Shown here: positions 27,648 to 36,469 of the stretch, piece by piece
Position numbering within the stretch: position 1 is the stretch's first letter
Layout of the letters: every line of letters starts with the position of its first letter
Source: Bacteroidales bacterium
GTDB taxonomy: Bacteria > Bacteroidota > Bacteroidia > Bacteroidales > UBA4181
Direction of reading: 5' to 3'
DNA: 64,000 bases
NCBI GenBank assembly: GCA_017523725.1
Contig: JAFWVY010000067.1
Location: forward strand, 1-64,000
Program-made: the position numbers and the translations under genes
The notes under the pieces: model-generated
Told to the model about the DNA's origin: nothing
Database searches by the model: none
Seen by the model: only the letters and a program-made list of their open reading frames with translations

Positions 27648-29026
27648 TATTCGTATGCACCAATATCCGGGGCATTGTCCGCCAACCGGTTGTATCCCGC
27701 CAGATCGTATGGCAGGACGGCCGCAACAGCCGGATCTCCGGCATCCAGACAAACCGACAGGGAATCCGGGGTGAAGTTTTCCGCCGCTGCACCGGCAAAC
27801 GGGCTGACGGCAGAGACAAGGGTTGCACGGAAACGGCCGTCAGAAACCGGCAACTGTGTACGGATAAAACAGTGATCGAACAGCACATCGTCCGCAGAAA
27901 GCGGATCTTCGCCAAAGTCCAGTTCTTCCGACCACGTGCCATAAATCAAGGTATTGTAGAAAGCATACCGCGGTTCCGGAGCCGACGGTGCAGCTTGTCC
28001 CGGACGGAGCGAAACGACCGGTTTCCCGTGCCGGACCATATAACGTGAATAATTGCCGGCCAGCGTGCAGTGACGCAGCGCGCAGCTGCCACCGGTGCAG
28101 GCCAGTGTCGCGAAACCGCAATTGGCCACCAGGGTGTTGTCGGCCTCCAGTCTCGCAGATGTGTTCAAGATACCGGCATATGACATGTTCAGAACCCGGC
28201 AGGAAACCAACTTTACAGCCGCCGTCGTCCCGCCGGGCATCTCGGGGGCTGTCACTTGGAGACCATTGGTTCCATTCCGTATCTCCGTATGTTCCAATAT
28301 GTAATCATTCCCGGAGCCGGCCAGCAACAGGCTGCCCCATTGTCCGGGATAGCTCCGATAGTCTTTTTCCAGCCGATTGCCGGAGATGCGCACCGGTTCC
28401 TCGGGTGTACCCATGCTCCTGAGCGAATGCAGGACGCGCAGATCCGCGCCGCGGGGTAGATATACCGACACCCCGGGACCGATATCCAGGTCGTCCACCG
28501 TCAGCGTACCGGACAACAGATAGGGTTTCGCCCCGCACCATTCGGCCGTCACAAGCCGGCTTTCGCACACAAGGTGCACATCCTGCACAAAAGCCGTGAA
28601 CACTATATCCCGGGGTTGTCCGTTGGTGACAAAGACTGCGGTAGCATGCAGCGGCACCGGCCGGTCCTCATTCTGTCGAGCCGCCGTCAGCGATACAAAA
28701 AGGGCCAGGCTGTCACGCGCTTCCACCGTCAGCGCCAACGGTTCGTCCGAAGTCACCGCCATGCCGTCCGCCATGACAGTGTAACCCGCGTCGAGCAACG
28801 TCCCCGCGTATAACTCGGTCTCCAGCCGCCGATGATGCGGATTGAACAGCATCAGTCGGTAAGTCGCGGATGGAAGAGTCGAAAAAACAGTGTCCAAACA
28901 GACCGTATCGGACGGAAATTGCAGCTGGGAAGCAGGATCACGGTCGTAGTCGAGCGCATCCCGGCAGCCAGTCCAGAACGGCAGAAGTGCCAGCAGCACC
29001 CCGATATATGACAGATATCTCCGCAT
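27635..29026 (-). CDS. Beta-helix (choice-of-anchor Q-like) lipoprotein
   Basis: A 463-residue lipoprotein (signal ending LLPFWTGC). The N-terminal ~170 residues are an Ig-like beta region. From about residue 175 on, short repeated rungs (GTLTVDDLDIGPGVSVYL, ILEHTEIRNGTNGL, VKLVSCRVLNMSYAG, NTLVANCG) form a right-handed parallel beta-helix. The C-terminus LADNAPDIGAYEYQGR matches the closing motif of choice-of-anchor Q proteins. Surface adhesion or structural roles are plausible, but none is demonstrable. Its ATG overlaps the apbE stop by one base (TGATG), so it is translated with apbE. Confidence 0.75.
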   Translation of the reverse strand: MRRYLSYIGVLLALLPFWTGCRDALDYDRDPASQLQFPSDTVCLDTVFSTLPSATYRLMLFNPHHRRLETELYAGTLLDAGYTVMADGMAVTSDEPLALTVEARDSLALFVSLTAARQNEDRPVPLHATAVFVTNGQPRDIVFTAFVQDVHLVCESRLVTAEWCGAKPYLLSGTLTVDDLDIGPGVSVYLPRGADLRVLHSLRSMGTPEEPVRISGNRLEKDYRSYPGQWGSLLLAGSGNDYILEHTEIRNGTNGLQVTAPEMPGGTTAAVKLVSCRVLNMSYAGILNTSARLEADNTLVANCGFATLACTGGSCALRHCTLAGNYSRYMVRHGKPVVSLRPGQAAPSAPEPRYAFYNTLIYGTWSEELDFGEDPLSADDVLFDHCFIRTQLPVSDGRFRATLVSAVSPFAGAAAENFTPDSLSVCLDAGDPAVAAVLPYDLAGYNRLADNAPDIGAYEYQGR

Positions 29027-30051
29027 CAGTGCAAAACCATTTCCGTGAATCCGGATGTCATGTAGACCTTATTCCCTGAACGCCCGCCATAGATAAGCAG
29101 TGCATCCAGTTCCGGACGGGATGCCAGCAACCGCCGGGCACCCGCATAACCCGATGCCATGCAGGCTGTGGCCCAGGCATCGGCCATCATGGCATTGTCT
29201 GTCACGATGGTTACGCTCAAGAGGCTGTCCTGCGTCGGACAGCCGGTCTTCGGATTGATGGTATGTGCATAGCGGATGCCGTCCACTTCGAAGAACTGTC
29301 TGTAATTGCCGGATGTGGCCATGGATTTTCCATCAAGCTGGATGATAGTCTGAAGGCTGTCTCCGGGCATGGCGCGGTCAACCGGGCTGTCGATGCCAAT
29401 CCGCCAGATCCGTCCCGCCTCGCTGCGGCCCGAAGTCCGGACCTCACCGCCGATTTCCACCATATAGTCCTGGCAACCAGCCTCTTCGAACAGGCGTGCG
29501 ACCACATCCACGGCGAAACCTTTGGCAATGGCACTCATATCCAGCATGACGCCGGGCACCTCCTTAACGATGGTATCCGCCGAAAGATGCACCTTGTCCA
29601 TACCGACCATCTGCAGCAAGCTGTCAACAGACGCCTGCGGCACCTGGCGGTGCGGCGCACCCGCAAACCCGAATCCCCATGCATTGACCAGCGGTGTCAC
29701 CGTGATGTCGAAAAAACCATCCGATGCATCATGGACGATGCGCGCAGCACGGAAAACCTGGCGGAACATCGAATCAGTCCGGGCTGACTGACCGGAGTTG
29801 ATCATGGATATGACGGAAGAAGGACGGAACGTAGAAAGCGAAGATTCCAGCAGGTCGAGCGACGCAGCCACCCGTTCGGGCCACGACTGCGCCCCGGCAC
29901 GGTCCACCTGTGCGGCTATGCTGTACGTCGTACCAAGCGCCATGCCGGAAAAACGTACATATACAGGCCTGGGCCGACATCCGGCCAGCAGGAGCAAGCC
30001 GGCCGCCAGCAGCAGGATGGTCACCATCCGTCGATATTCAAGGGTTCTCAT
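29026..30051 (-). CDS. apbE: FAD:protein FMN transferase lipoprotein
   Basis: ApbE covalently attaches FMN to Thr/Ser of exported redox proteins such as Rnf and Nqr subunits. The 341-residue protein starts at 30051, where a lipoprotein signal begins (TILLLAAGLLLLAGC); the open frame extends to 30213 without coding support. Family landmarks are FSGMALGTTYSI, DMSAIAKGFAVD (FAD and Mg site), VEIGGEVR and YAHTINPKTGCP. It is coupled to the beta-helix lipoprotein and convergent with the CxxCH propeller operon. No obvious ApbE target motif was noted in the neighbours, and the substrate may be encoded elsewhere. Confidence 0.93.
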   Translation of the reverse strand: MRTLEYRRMVTILLLAAGLLLLAGCRPRPVYVRFSGMALGTTYSIAAQVDRAGAQSWPERVAASLDLLESSLSTFRPSSVISMINSGQSARTDSMFRQVFRAARIVHDASDGFFDITVTPLVNAWGFGFAGAPHRQVPQASVDSLLQMVGMDKVHLSADTIVKEVPGVMLDMSAIAKGFAVDVVARLFEEAGCQDYMVEIGGEVRTSGRSEAGRIWRIGIDSPVDRAMPGDSLQTIIQLDGKSMATSGNYRQFFEVDGIRYAHTINPKTGCPTQDSLLSVTIVTDNAMMADAWATACMASGYAGARRLLASRPELDALLIYGGRSGNKVYMTSGFTEMVLH

Positions 30052-30147
30052 TGCGATGCGAAAATAACATTTTCGGCGCAATCCCGCAAACCGGCAGGCG
30101 CCGGAGGCAGACAGGCAGAAGCGTTCGACAAAGCCCCGGATAACACG

Positions 30148-30179
30148 AACCCCGGAAGTCTTGTCTGACTTTCGGGGTT
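30148..30179. terminator. Strong hairpin between the GH43-like gene and apbE
   Basis: A 13-bp stem, AACCCCGGAAGTC (30148-30160) with GACTTTCGGGGTT (30167-30179), one G-T pair and a 6-base loop. No T-run follows on either strand, so it is not a textbook intrinsic terminator. It could still stop or stabilise the transcript of the GH43-like gene that ends at 30223. Confidence 0.5.
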
Positions 30180-30222
30180 CATCGGCTGCAGGCTCTCCGG
30201 GTGCCCGCGGCAATTTACGGCG

Positions 30223-31761
30223 CTACTTGGCCGACAACAATTTCTTCAGGACGCTTTCCTTGACAGTAAAGGCCGTACCATGACGGATGCCTTCGGGGAA
30301 GGACACCTGGTCCGACACATCATCCCAATGCGTCATGTCGCTCGAACGCACCGCCCCGTATTTTTTCTCGGTGTACTTGTCAAAATACACGTAGACGAAT
30401 TCACCGATCTGCAGCGGCGACGGACCTTCAGCCCAGTAGTCACCCGTAATGACCGTCAGTTCGTCAATCGAGAAGCGGTTCATGCGCGGCGAAGGCGCAA
30501 TCATGATGTTCTTGGCATCGGCATCCTCGTTCTTCATGAACATGTAATAAGATTCGCCCTTGCGGATGAAAGAGGCATCGATGACCGAATAGTACGGATC
30601 AAAGAAAACCTTGGTTTCGGAAATGCTCAGGAAATCACGGGTTGTCACGTAATAGAGAATCTGGTCGTACGGATTCTGTTCCAGCGGCAGCAACATTTCA
30701 CCGGACGTTGCGCTGGCAGAGCCGTCGTCCCAGCCGCCCCAGCCGCCCATCATGCCGCCCATCATGCCACCCATCATGCCGCCCATCATCTGACCCATCA
30801 TCTGGCCGCCCATCTGGCCGCCCATCTGACCGCCCATCTGACCGCCCATCTGACCACGGTTGAACTGCTGGTTGCCTTGCTGATTACCTTGACGGTTGCC
30901 TTGCTGGTTACCCTGTTGGTTGCCTTGCTGGTTACCTTGCTGGTTACCCTGTTGGTTGCCCTGACGGTTGCCCTGCTGGTTGCCCTGTTGGTTATTCCCC
31001 TGCATATTCCGGCCCATCGCCTGACGGTTTGCACGCGCTCCCTGCAGATTACCAGACTGTTGTGCACGATCTTGACGGACCGTTCCGCCACCTTGTGCCC
31101 GGCCTGCACCTTGCATACCACCCGGCATACCGCCCTGCATACCACCTGGCATGCCGCCCGGCATACCGCCTGGCATACCGCCGCCAGGGAAACCACCGGG
31201 AGGACCCATCATACCCATTTCATTCTGTTCTTCCTCCTCTGCGGAAGAATCGGGAGCATGCGAAATCAGTCCGCGTTGTTTCAGCGCTGCGGTACCTGTC
31301 GGACCTTCGACATAACCGGCCGGTTTTTTGACCGACGCAGCCCAGACGATATAGAACTGCTGTTCCGTAGTACTGTAGAAGACCTCGGGAGCCCAAGTAT
31401 TGTTGATGTTCGGCTCAAAGCCCATCACAGGCAGATATTCCTGCTCGGACCAGTTAATCAGGTCGGTGGAGGATGCATGGGCAATGCCGTTGCCGTTCCA
31501 TCCCGGTGTCCAGACCATGTGGTACACACCGTCCGGTCCGCGGGCGATACTCGGGTCACGCATCAGTTTTTCCTTGCCGACTTCGGGGGTCAGAAACACC
31601 TTGCCATTCTGTACCGATTCCCATTTCAGGCCGTCACGGCTGTATGCGAAGTGCAGTCCGTCGCCATTGCCTTCGAAATACGAAAACAGATAAACGTCAG
31701 ACTCCTCCCCGCAGGCACAGAGTAACAGGCACAGACAGCACCATGCTAAAATTTTTTTCAT
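30223..31761 (-). CDS. GH43-like five-bladed propeller glycosidase lipoprotein with giant low-complexity insert
   Basis: A 512-residue lipoprotein (signal LCLLLCACG). Residues 20-165 and 355-505 together read as one GH43-type propeller. They hold the candidate catalytic base in MRDPSI (Asp69), WAPEVFY, the transition-state Asp in IDASFIRKGESYYMF (Asp396), and the general acid Glu in YWAEGPSPL (Glu445). Between them, residues ~172-352 are a low-complexity insert: an acidic EEEEQNE linker, Gly-Gly-Met-Pro repeats, Asn-Gln-Gln-Gly repeats (~256-299), then Gly-Gln-Met-Gly and Met-Met-Gly-Gly repeats. In relatives this position is a short loop before the YYVTTRDF strand. Family role: arabinosidase/xylosidase-type hydrolysis; the specific substrate is unknown. 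Confidence 0.8.
   Translation of the reverse strand: MKKILAWCCLCLLLCACGEESDVYLFSYFEGNGDGLHFAYSRDGLKWESVQNGKVFLTPEVGKEKLMRDPSIARGPDGVYHMVWTPGWNGNGIAHASSTDLINWSEQEYLPVMGFEPNINNTWAPEVFYSTTEQQFYIVWAASVKKPAGYVEGPTGTAALKQRGLISHAPDSSAEEEEQNEMGMMGPPGGFPGGGMPGGMPGGMPGGMQGGMPGGMQGAGRAQGGGTVRQDRAQQSGNLQGARANRQAMGRNMQGNNQQGNQQGNRQGNQQGNQQGNQQGNQQGNQQGNRQGNQQGNQQFNRGQMGGQMGGQMGGQMGGQMMGQMMGGMMGGMMGGMMGGWGGWDDGSASATSGEMLLPLEQNPYDQILYYVTTRDFLSISETKVFFDPYYSVIDASFIRKGESYYMFMKNEDADAKNIMIAPSPRMNRFSIDELTVITGDYWAEGPSPLQIGEFVYVYFDKYTEKKYGAVRSSDMTHWDDVSDQVSFPEGIRHGTAFTVKESVLKKLLSAK
30742..31200 (-). repeat. In-frame 12-bp tandem repeats (GGMP, NQQG, GGQM, GGMM units)
   Basis: Coding tandem repeats inside the GH43-like gene. 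Four-residue units: GGMP/GGMQ around 31099-31200, NQQG/NRQG around 30864-30996, GGQM then GGMM around 30742-30858. The 12-base DNA periodicity (for example repeats of ttgctggttacc) is nearly exact within each block. Such repeats can change length by slippage without shifting frame. Because the array is so repetitive, its length in this assembly should be treated with caution. Confidence 0.9.
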
Positions 31762-31857
31762 GTCTGTATGATGAACTAATTAATGTTAGACGTTGTTTCC
31801 TATGACATAAACCGCTGCGAAAGGTTTAAACCCGGCAGAAACGGCGTTCTATCTTGA

Positions 31858-31865
31858 CAAAGGTA
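31858..31865 (-). promoter_or_regulatory. TAnnTTTG -7 promoter element for the GH43-like gene
   Basis: The minus strand reads TACCTTTG, an exact -7 match, giving a leader of roughly 90 bases before the ATG at 31761. It abuts the terminator of the upstream phosphotransferase operon (31867-31896). Confidence 0.6.
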
Positions 31866-31866
31866 G

Positions 31867-31896
31867 AAAAAAGCCGGACGACTGACGCCTGTCCGG
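31867..31896 (-). terminator. Rho-independent terminator of the rsfS-ftsH-cdsA-psd-phosphotransferase operon
   Basis: Minus strand: CCGGAC (31891-31896), an 11-base loop, GTCCGG (31874-31879), then CTTTTTT (31867-31873). A perfect 6-bp GC stem followed by a T-run is a standard intrinsic terminator, 17 bases after the phosphotransferase stop. Confidence 0.85.
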
Positions 31897-31912
31897 GACG
31901 AATTAACATTTT

Positions 31913-32941
31913 TTAATGAGGCGGTATTATCGCAGAAGGATCCATTTCCGAAAGAAAACGCCAGACGCGCTCGAGTTCGGGCAGCCTCACCTCCAGTTCT
32001 GCATGCTGTCCAAGCCATCGCAGCGTGCGCAGTGCCGGCGGAATACTCTGGATGAACAGAGGCTTTCTCTCGTACAATCCCCTGAAACCGTACGCACCCA
32101 TCGCCTGCATCAGACGTATCCGGACAAAACCATAGAAAGTCCGCATAAACGCCTCCGCGTCCCATCCGCGGCTTTCCAGCCGTTCACAATAATACCGGAG
32201 CAGCCGTTCGCGGAATTCCGGCGACAAATCCGTCTTGGATTCAAACAGCAAGGATGCGACGTCGTATGCCAGCGGCCCGGACCTGCCCCCCTGATAATCG
32301 ATGCCATATACCGCACCGTCCGGCATGACCATCACGTTGCGCGACTGGAAATCGCGATACATGAAACAGGTGCGTCCGGCCTGAGAAAGCCAGGCACAGA
32401 ATGTATCGAAGTCATCCTCAAGCAACTGCTCGTCGAACGGCACACGCAACAGCTTGAGGAAATGGTATTTGAAGTAATTCAGGTCCCACATCATGGACCT
32501 GGTGTCAAAAGCCGGCCGCGGATAACAATAGGAAAAATCGAAGTCCAAGACTCCTTCGGTCTGAAAACGGAGCAACATGTCAAGCACCCGGCGGTACACC
32601 GTCTCGGCTTCGCCCTCCGGCAGCCCCTTGTTCTGCAAGAACATCAGCAAGGTCGTATCCCCCAGATCCTGTTGCAGATAGCATCGTTTGTCGTCAGAAA
32701 CAGCATACAATGCCGGCACCGGAAGATGCCGGCTTCCGAAATGGCGCGTCATGTAAAGGAAAGCCTCATTCTCCCGCACGTCTCCGTTGAACGTACCGAT
32801 CAGCGTTCCTCCCGACGGCGCGGGCATTCGGAAATAACGGCGGTAAGAACCCGAACCCGGCAAAGCGGTTATATCCGTGGGCGGTGTTCCGAAATGCGCA
32901 GCGTAAAGCCGTGCGACTTCCTGTCCTGCAGTATCATTCAT
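31913..32941 (-). CDS. Aminoglycoside-phosphotransferase-fold kinase (small-molecule or sugar kinase)
   Basis: A 342-residue protein of the APH / choline-kinase fold, started at 32941 (MNDTAGQE). Visible motifs: LPGSGSYRRYFR in the nucleotide-binding sheet, the catalytic loop FMYRDFQSRNVMV (Asp, Asn) and IDYQGGRSGPLAYDVASLL (Mg-binding Asp). This architecture resembles the AmgK-like anomeric sugar kinases more than resistance enzymes; the substrate is not evident. It overlaps psd by 8 bases and is the last gene of the rsfS-ftsH-cdsA-psd operon, ahead of a strong terminator. A link to lipid or envelope precursors is only an inference from position. Confidence 0.82.
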   Translation of the reverse strand: MNDTAGQEVARLYAAHFGTPPTDITALPGSGSYRRYFRMPAPSGGTLIGTFNGDVRENEAFLYMTRHFGSRHLPVPALYAVSDDKRCYLQQDLGDTTLLMFLQNKGLPEGEAETVYRRVLDMLLRFQTEGVLDFDFSYCYPRPAFDTRSMMWDLNYFKYHFLKLLRVPFDEQLLEDDFDTFCAWLSQAGRTCFMYRDFQSRNVMVMPDGAVYGIDYQGGRSGPLAYDVASLLFESKTDLSPEFRERLLRYYCERLESRGWDAEAFMRTFYGFVRIRLMQAMGAYGFRGLYERKPLFIQSIPPALRTLRWLGQHAELEVRLPELERVWRFLSEMDPSAIIPPH

Positions 32942-33620
32942 CAGTTCCGGAATTTTCGGAACCGGTCGCGGACGGAAGCATCGCAATGACCGTATTGTTG
33001 CCTCGGACGGTATCCTCCAGATCTACTTGGATATCTGCATCCAAAGGCAGGAAAAGATCCACGCGGGAACCGAACTTGATGAAACCCATGTCCTCTCCCT
33101 GTATCGCGGTGTCGCCTACCTTTGCATAGCAGACGATGCGACGAGCCATGGCGCCTGCGATCTGACGCATCAGGATCTGCGTGCCGGACACGGTCTCTAT
33201 CACGACCGAATTGCGCTCGTTGCGGTGCGAAGACTTCGGCAGATGGGCGATCTTGTGCGAACCGTCGCTGTGGTTGACATACAGGACCGTTCCACCGATG
33301 GGATAGCGGTTGACATGCACATTGAGCGGTGACATGAAAATCGATACCTGGATACAATCCCTGCGAAGATATTCCGACTCGTATGTCTGCTCCACCACGA
33401 CAATTTTGCCATCGGCAGGTGCATAAATCACATTTTCAGCCGGTTCCACATTACGCACAGGATTCCTGAAGAACCACAGAAAAGCGAGCAGGCAAAGAGC
33501 CGCCACCACCAGCAGAATGCTGAAAACACCTTTGATGCCCATCAGGAAACCGATGCAAAGCACCAGGATGATGATTGCCGTGTTGCGCAGAAACGCCAGA
33601 CCTTCTCTATGTATCTTCAT
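32934..33620 (-). CDS. psd: Phosphatidylserine decarboxylase
   Basis: Psd converts phosphatidylserine to phosphatidylethanolamine at the inner membrane. The 228-residue, short-form protein has an N-terminal membrane hairpin (about residues 12-50). It also has FMSPLNVHVNRYP and, near the C-terminus, the FGSR self-cleavage site (Gly184-Ser185) that generates the pyruvoyl cofactor. It lies 4 bases downstream of cdsA, which makes the CDP-diacylglycerol precursor, so the two steps of phospholipid synthesis are encoded side by side. Confidence 0.95.
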   Translation of the reverse strand: MKIHREGLAFLRNTAIIILVLCIGFLMGIKGVFSILLVVAALCLLAFLWFFRNPVRNVEPAENVIYAPADGKIVVVEQTYESEYLRRDCIQVSIFMSPLNVHVNRYPIGGTVLYVNHSDGSHKIAHLPKSSHRNERNSVVIETVSGTQILMRQIAGAMARRIVCYAKVGDTAIQGEDMGFIKFGSRVDLFLPLDADIQVDLEDTVRGNNTVIAMLPSATGSENSGTDE

Positions 33621-33624
33621 GATA

Positions 33625-34425
33625 TCAACAGATCATCAAATATAACCATACCATCGGAAACGAAACCAGCACCGCGTCAAACCGGTCGAGCATGCCGCCA
33701 TGACCGGGCATGAAATGACCGGAGTCTTTCAGCCCGAGATAACGCTTCAGCATTGATTCGAACAAATCTCCGAACACGCCGAATACCACGACCAGCACTG
33801 CTGTAATCAGCCAGCCCGACAGCGGAAGCGTTTTCAGCCAGTGCGACAGCAGCAGTGACAGCAACAGGGCGCAGACCGCGCCTCCCCAGAAGCCTTCCCA
33901 AGATTTCAAAGGAGAGATTCTCGGCATCAGCCGATGTTTTCCAAATGTGATGCCGATAAGATAGGCGCCTGAATCGTTCATCCATGTCAGCAGGAAAAAA
34001 CCAGGCAGCAGCCTCTGGCCGTCGGGCATCGTCGCCAGATGCATCATCATGGCAAATGGAACGGCAATGTAGGCTACACCCCACCAGATCACAGCCAGTC
34101 TCCGAAGCGGGTCCGCACCGGAAGAAAAGAGTTCCAGCGCCATCAGCGCCAGCATGACCGGGACAAGGCCGGCGAACCATAACGGGCCTGCCTGACCATA
34201 CAGGAAAAAACAAGTTATGCCCAGCAGATACACACCCGGCAGCATCGCCAGCCATTTCCATTTCAGGGAAGTCTGCAGCCAGACACTATAAAACTCCCGA
34301 AGTACACCCAGCGCCAGCAGAAAGAGCACTGCACAGGCAGACTCCGGACGCCAGCAGACAGCGCCGAGGAGCACAGCAACGAAAAGCAGGCCCGACCATG
34401 TTCTGGGAAGCAGTGTCTTATCCAT
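33625..34425 (-). CDS. cdsA: Phosphatidate cytidylyltransferase (CDP-diglyceride synthase)
   Basis: CdsA makes CDP-diacylglycerol from phosphatidate and CTP at the inner membrane. The 266-residue protein has about eight hydrophobic helices and, in the C-terminal half, the segments SPLKSWEGFWGG, FGDLFESMLKRYLGLKDSG and GMLDRFDA that form the family active-site signature. It follows ftsH by 17 bases and precedes psd by 4 bases. Confidence 0.96.
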   Translation of the reverse strand: MDKTLLPRTWSGLLFVAVLLGAVCWRPESACAVLFLLALGVLREFYSVWLQTSLKWKWLAMLPGVYLLGITCFFLYGQAGPLWFAGLVPVMLALMALELFSSGADPLRRLAVIWWGVAYIAVPFAMMMHLATMPDGQRLLPGFFLLTWMNDSGAYLIGITFGKHRLMPRISPLKSWEGFWGGAVCALLLSLLLSHWLKTLPLSGWLITAVLVVVFGVFGDLFESMLKRYLGLKDSGHFMPGHGGMLDRFDAVLVSFPMVWLYLMIC

Positions 34426-34442
34426 GCCGTCGTACGTATAGT

Positions 34443-36458
34443 TTAAGAGATGCCGGCATCCGACGGCGTATCGCCGGACCGGTCCTCTCCGGAGAATGTC
34501 TCCGGTTGGTTGCCAAACGGACGCGGCCCGAAAACACGTTCCACGTCCTCCGTGAAAATAACTTCTTTGTCCAACAGTTGCAGCGCCAGCTTCTCCAGAC
34601 CTTCCCGGTGTGTTTTCAGGATCTCCGTGGCACGTTCGTAGGCCCGGTCGATCAATTCATGCGCTTCGCGGTCGATGGCCTCCGCCGTCTGTTCGCTATA
34701 AGGCTTTGTAAAAGCATATTCCGACTGTCCTGTCGAATCAAAGAAACTGACATTGCCAAGCTGCTTGCTCATGCCGAAATAAGTGATCATGGCGTACGCC
34801 TGCTTGGTCACACGCTCAAGATCGTTCAATGCACCGGTCGAGACCTCGCCAAACACCAGTTCTTCCGCAGCCCGGCCACCCAATGTGGCCGCCATCTCGT
34901 CCTGCATCTGCTCTGTCGTCGTAATCTGTCTCTCTTCCGGCAGATACCAGGCCGCCCCCAAGGCTTTCCCCCGGGGGATGATGGTCACCTTGACCAACGG
35001 ATTGGCATGCTCCAGCATCCAGCTGACCGTCGCATGTCCAGCCTCGTGGAAAGCGATGGTTCTTTTTTCGGCATCGGAAATAATCTTGTTGCGCCGCTCC
35101 AGACCACCGACGATCCGGTCGATGGCATCCAGAAAGTCCTGTTTCTCCACCACTTTCTTGTCCTTTCTGGCCGCAATCAGCGCCGCCTCGTTGCAGACAT
35201 TGGCGATATCGGCACCCGAGAACCCGGGAGTCTGCTTGGCCAGGAAATCAAGGTCCATCGACTTGTCGTACTTGACAGGCCGCAGGTGCACGCCGAAAAT
35301 GGCCTTGCGCTCCGCCAGGTCCGGCAGTTCCACGTTGATCTGCCGGTCGAAACGGCCGGCGCGCAGGAGTGCTTTGTCCAGAATGTCCGCGCGGTTGGTG
35401 GCCGCCAGGATGATGACGCCCGCATTGGAAGCGAAACCATCCATCTCCGTCAGCAACTGATTCAAGGTATTCTCCCGTTCATCGTTGGCGCCGAAATTCG
35501 GATTCTTGCCGCGGGCACGGCCGATGGCATCTATTTCATCGATAAACACGATGCACGGAGCCTTTTCCTTGGCTTGCTTGAACAAGTCGCGCACCCGCGA
35601 TGCCCCGACACCGACGAACATCTCAACAAAATCAGACCCTGACAGGGAGAAAAAAGGCACATTCGCTTCGCCGGCCACAGCTTTGGCCAACAACGTCTTG
35701 CCGGTCCCCGGAGGTCCGACCAGCAAGGCCCCTTTCGGAATCTTGCCGCCCAAGTCCGTATATTTTTTCGGATTTTTCAGGAACTCAACGATTTCACGGA
35801 TTTCCACCTTGGCTTCTTCCAGACCGGCCACATCCTTGAAGTCCACCTTGACCGCAGAATCCCGGTCGAAGACCTGCGCCCGCGACTTGCCGACGTTGAA
35901 CACGCCGCCGTTGTTGCGACCGCCGCCGGCAAACATGCGCGAGAAAAAGAAGATGACAAGGAAGAAAAATGCCAGCGGCAGCAGCAGCCCCATCACCTGG
36001 TTCATCACATGTCCGCGGTCGTTGTCATATTCCGGAAAAACCTGCTCGTCTTTCGGCAGATCCGCCTGCACTTCCTTCACGGCCGTCTCGAACATCTCGA
36101 GGGAGCCGATCTGGAAACAGAACTGGGGTTTCCCCTGCGACGGCGGAATCTCACGGCCGGAGAAATATTTCTTATAGCGGTCCCCGGAAATCCGGTCCTC
36201 CCGGATGGTCACCTCCACCTTCTTCTCCTTGACCACGACAATCTTCTCGACGTCCCCGGGCTGAAGCATCTCATAGAGGAACGTCCGCATGTTGATTTCC
36301 TTCACCCCGGCAGTAGGGTTGAGGATTACAATGACAAAGAACACGAACAGCAGGGCGAGATAAACCCATACCACCGAGGCTAACCTGCGCGGCGCCCGGC
36401 CTTGCGGTTTACGTTCGCGCATCCGGTCTCTTTCATCGTATTGGTCATTCATTGCCAT
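34443..36458 (-). CDS. ftsH: ATP-dependent zinc metalloprotease FtsH
   Basis: A 671-residue membrane-anchored AAA+ protease that degrades damaged or regulatory membrane and cytosolic proteins. Two transmembrane helices (about 29-47 and 153-172) flank a periplasmic domain. The Walker A loop is GPPGTGKT (248-255), Walker B is FIDEIDA, and the SRH segment includes ATNRADILD. The zinc site is HEAGH near residue 470. The C-terminus is a flexible charged tail. It is 11 bases downstream of rsfS and first of the group ftsH-cdsA-psd. Confidence 0.98.
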   Translation of the reverse strand: MAMNDQYDERDRMRERKPQGRAPRRLASVVWVYLALLFVFFVIVILNPTAGVKEINMRTFLYEMLQPGDVEKIVVVKEKKVEVTIREDRISGDRYKKYFSGREIPPSQGKPQFCFQIGSLEMFETAVKEVQADLPKDEQVFPEYDNDRGHVMNQVMGLLLPLAFFFLVIFFFSRMFAGGGRNNGGVFNVGKSRAQVFDRDSAVKVDFKDVAGLEEAKVEIREIVEFLKNPKKYTDLGGKIPKGALLVGPPGTGKTLLAKAVAGEANVPFFSLSGSDFVEMFVGVGASRVRDLFKQAKEKAPCIVFIDEIDAIGRARGKNPNFGANDERENTLNQLLTEMDGFASNAGVIILAATNRADILDKALLRAGRFDRQINVELPDLAERKAIFGVHLRPVKYDKSMDLDFLAKQTPGFSGADIANVCNEAALIAARKDKKVVEKQDFLDAIDRIVGGLERRNKIISDAEKRTIAFHEAGHATVSWMLEHANPLVKVTIIPRGKALGAAWYLPEERQITTTEQMQDEMAATLGGRAAEELVFGEVSTGALNDLERVTKQAYAMITYFGMSKQLGNVSFFDSTGQSEYAFTKPYSEQTAEAIDREAHELIDRAYERATEILKTHREGLEKLALQLLDKEVIFTEDVERVFGPRPFGNQPETFSGEDRSGDTPSDAGIS

Positions 36459-36469
36459 TTATCTGTACT

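Noticed and set aside
30052-30222. tRNA or small RNA in the apbE/GH43-like gap
   Set aside because: Only a single 13-bp hairpin is seen; no cloverleaf arms or anticodon stem could be built.
30864-30996. Direct repeats as a possible CRISPR array
   Set aside because: The units are 12 bp, contiguous, without spacers, and in frame inside a coding sequence.
30280-31725. 481-residue plus-strand open frame over the GH43-like gene
   Set aside because: It consists of His/Leu/Thr repeats that are just the antisense of the low-complexity insert; no start context or domain.
31916-32989. 357-residue plus-strand frame opposite the phosphotransferase
   Set aside because: Exact shadow of the minus-strand kinase gene, which has clear catalytic motifs.
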